A stretch of DNA of 22,866 nucleotides from JBIOUF01 sp044866695 (GTDB taxonomy: Bacteria; Actinomycetota; Actinomycetes; Propionibacteriales; Nocardioidaceae): assembly GCA_044866695.1 (NCBI GenBank), contig JBIOUF010000065.1, positions 1 through 22,866 on the forward strand. The letters are read 5' to 3'. The notes beneath the pieces are model-generated. The model made no database searches. It was given only the letters and a program-made list of their open reading frames with translations, and was not told the DNA's origin. Shown here piece after piece: positions 22,063 through 22,866 of the stretch. Position numbers and translations under genes: made by a program. How positions within the stretch are numbered: position 1 is the stretch's first letter; every line of letters begins with the position of its first letter.

Positions 22063-22653
22063 TCAGGCGGACTCGAACCAGGGGTGCCTCAGGTCGAAGA
22101 AGGTGGCGCCCGACATGGCGTACTCGAGCACTTCGCGGACGTCGTCGGGAACGTCCTGGGCCTCCCCGCGCCTGGCGCTCTCCTCGTCGGTGAACGCGAC
22201 CGTCTGGGTGAAGGTGCCGTCCTTCTCGATGGCCAGGGTGGCACCGAGGATCTCCGGGCGCATCCGGTGCAGGTCGTCGTCGTGTGCCGCCATCGCCTTG
22301 AGACGTTCGACGTCGTCCACCTTGCCGCGGATCACCTGGACGAAGCCGGCGTCGTCGGAGCCGCCGCCGAGCATGAGCGTCACGTCGTCGCAGTCGTGGA
22401 ACTCGACGGGACCGTCCATCAGGGCCGCCAGCTTGGCGGCCCACGCCGACTGCTCGGGCCGGGCGGAGTTCGCCATCGCGGCCTCGCGTGACTCGAAGCG
22501 CACCACGCCGACGAACGTGTCGTCGTCGGTGAAGCCGTACGTGCCGCCGAGCCAGCCCGTCGCGCCCGCACTCAGCTCGTCGCGCCACTCGCGGGCGAGG
22601 GCGCGCAGCTCGTCCTGGCGGGTGCAGCGAGCCTGGATGATCTGGATGAACAC
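22063..22653 (-). CDS. Hypothetical protein with two ferredoxin-like (dimeric alpha/beta barrel) repeats
   Basis: This 196-aa protein has two similar halves: MFIQIIQARCTRQDELRALA... at 1-90 and AGFVQVIRGKVDDVERLKAM... at about 100-190. Each has a beta strand, a helix, then a GATGWLGG- or LGATLAIEKDGTFTQ-like strand segment and a further VxFxxxExA block. This is the internal duplication seen in antibiotic-biosynthesis-monooxygenase-like barrels. No catalytic residues can be assigned, so the enzyme activity is unknown. The GTG start at 22653 is well supported by AAGGAGG five bases upstream. It is the first gene seen from the right edge, reading leftward. Confidence 0.82.
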   Translation of the reverse strand: MFIQIIQARCTRQDELRALAREWRDELSAGATGWLGGTYGFTDDDTFVGVVRFESREAAMANSARPEQSAWAAKLAALMDGPVEFHDCDDVTLMLGGGSDDAGFVQVIRGKVDDVERLKAMAAHDDDLHRMRPEILGATLAIEKDGTFTQTVAFTDEESARRGEAQDVPDDVREVLEYAMSGATFFDLRHPWFESA

Positions 22654-22713
22654 TGTGGCCTCCTTCGAGCCGACCGCCCCGGAGACGTCGAGGTGGTGGC
22701 GGGTCCGCTCGTC

Positions 22714-22742
22714 ACGCTAGCCCCGCGTCGGGTGAGGGTCCA
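22714..22742 (-). promoter_or_regulatory. Possible promoter of the tandem-barrel gene
   Basis: On the minus strand TGGACC (22742-22737) and TAGCGT (22719-22714) are exactly 17 bases apart, about 60 bases before the GTG start. By-eye call. Confidence 0.35.
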
Positions 22743-22866
22743 TGACGCGGACGGGCTGGCCCGGCCGCCGATCCCACCCCGAGCGCAGGGGGGCACTCGA
22801 AGGACCACCACCTGCATCCGGCCGCCCGCCCCACCCGCCCCCACCGACATCGGCTCGACCGACCAG
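22743..22866. other. Right edge, no gene seen
   Basis: The last ~125 bases are GC-rich with C-runs. The open frames crossing them are Arg/Gly/Pro-rich and look like shadows. I see no hairpin or repeat I can support. Confidence 0.6.

Noticed and set aside
22572..22850. A 92-aa minus-strand open frame at the right edge
   Set aside because: Overlaps the start of the well-supported 22063-22653 gene in another frame and covers its promoter region.

Overview
The window is very GC-rich with strong third-position G/C coding bias. It carries a short interspersed repeat ending in TGGTTGAGGAG / CTCGAAACCA, of the type common in Nocardioides and relatives. With GTG/TTG starts and several likely leaderless genes, this points to a chromosomal segment of an actinobacterium, probably Nocardioidaceae; the genus is an inference. 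I see no rRNA, tRNA, CRISPR, transposase or phage gene.

Left part (1-7901). Repeat copies (1-204) precede a leftward operon: a 22-codon His-rich leader ORF, a GabP-like amino acid permease with an extra cytosolic C-terminal domain, a tandem universal stress protein and a TetR regulator. These genes are 1-4 bases apart. Divergent from it, across a region with two perfect palindromes, lie a serine hydrolase of the beta-lactamase/6-aminohexanoate-dimer hydrolase fold and a 481-aa ATP-grasp protein. A second, paralogous serine hydrolase faces them from the other side, with a repeat element at the convergence point. Ligase plus two hydrolases plus transporter, stress protein and regulator is the best candidate here for an undescribed system, possibly making and cleaving an amide of an imported amino compound.

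Middle (7931-16587). A coxD (MoxR ATPase) - coxE (VWA) - xdhC/coxI operon holds maturation functions for a molybdenum hydroxylase. A VapBC-type toxin-antitoxin pair, an endonuclease/exonuclease/phosphatase-fold protein and a small membrane protein follow on the plus strand. A leftward DUF2237 - DUF2252 - phospholipase D operon comes next.

Right part (16732-22866). The structural genes coxS-coxL-coxM-coxG form a tight operon (4-base overlaps, then a 2-base gap) behind a CRP-like site. The large subunit has the AYRGAGR loop of form II, so its substrate need not be CO. The maturation and structural modules are about 5.6 kb apart yet presumably work together. A small secreted PepSY-like protein with an 11-bp-period direct repeat upstream follows, then a leftward NYN/YacP-like nuclease and a leftward tandem alpha/beta-barrel protein. 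The last ~210 bases hold only a possible promoter.

Across the window, six genes without a Shine-Dalgarno have a -10-like hexamer 5-7 bases before the start codon, suggesting frequent leaderless transcription.
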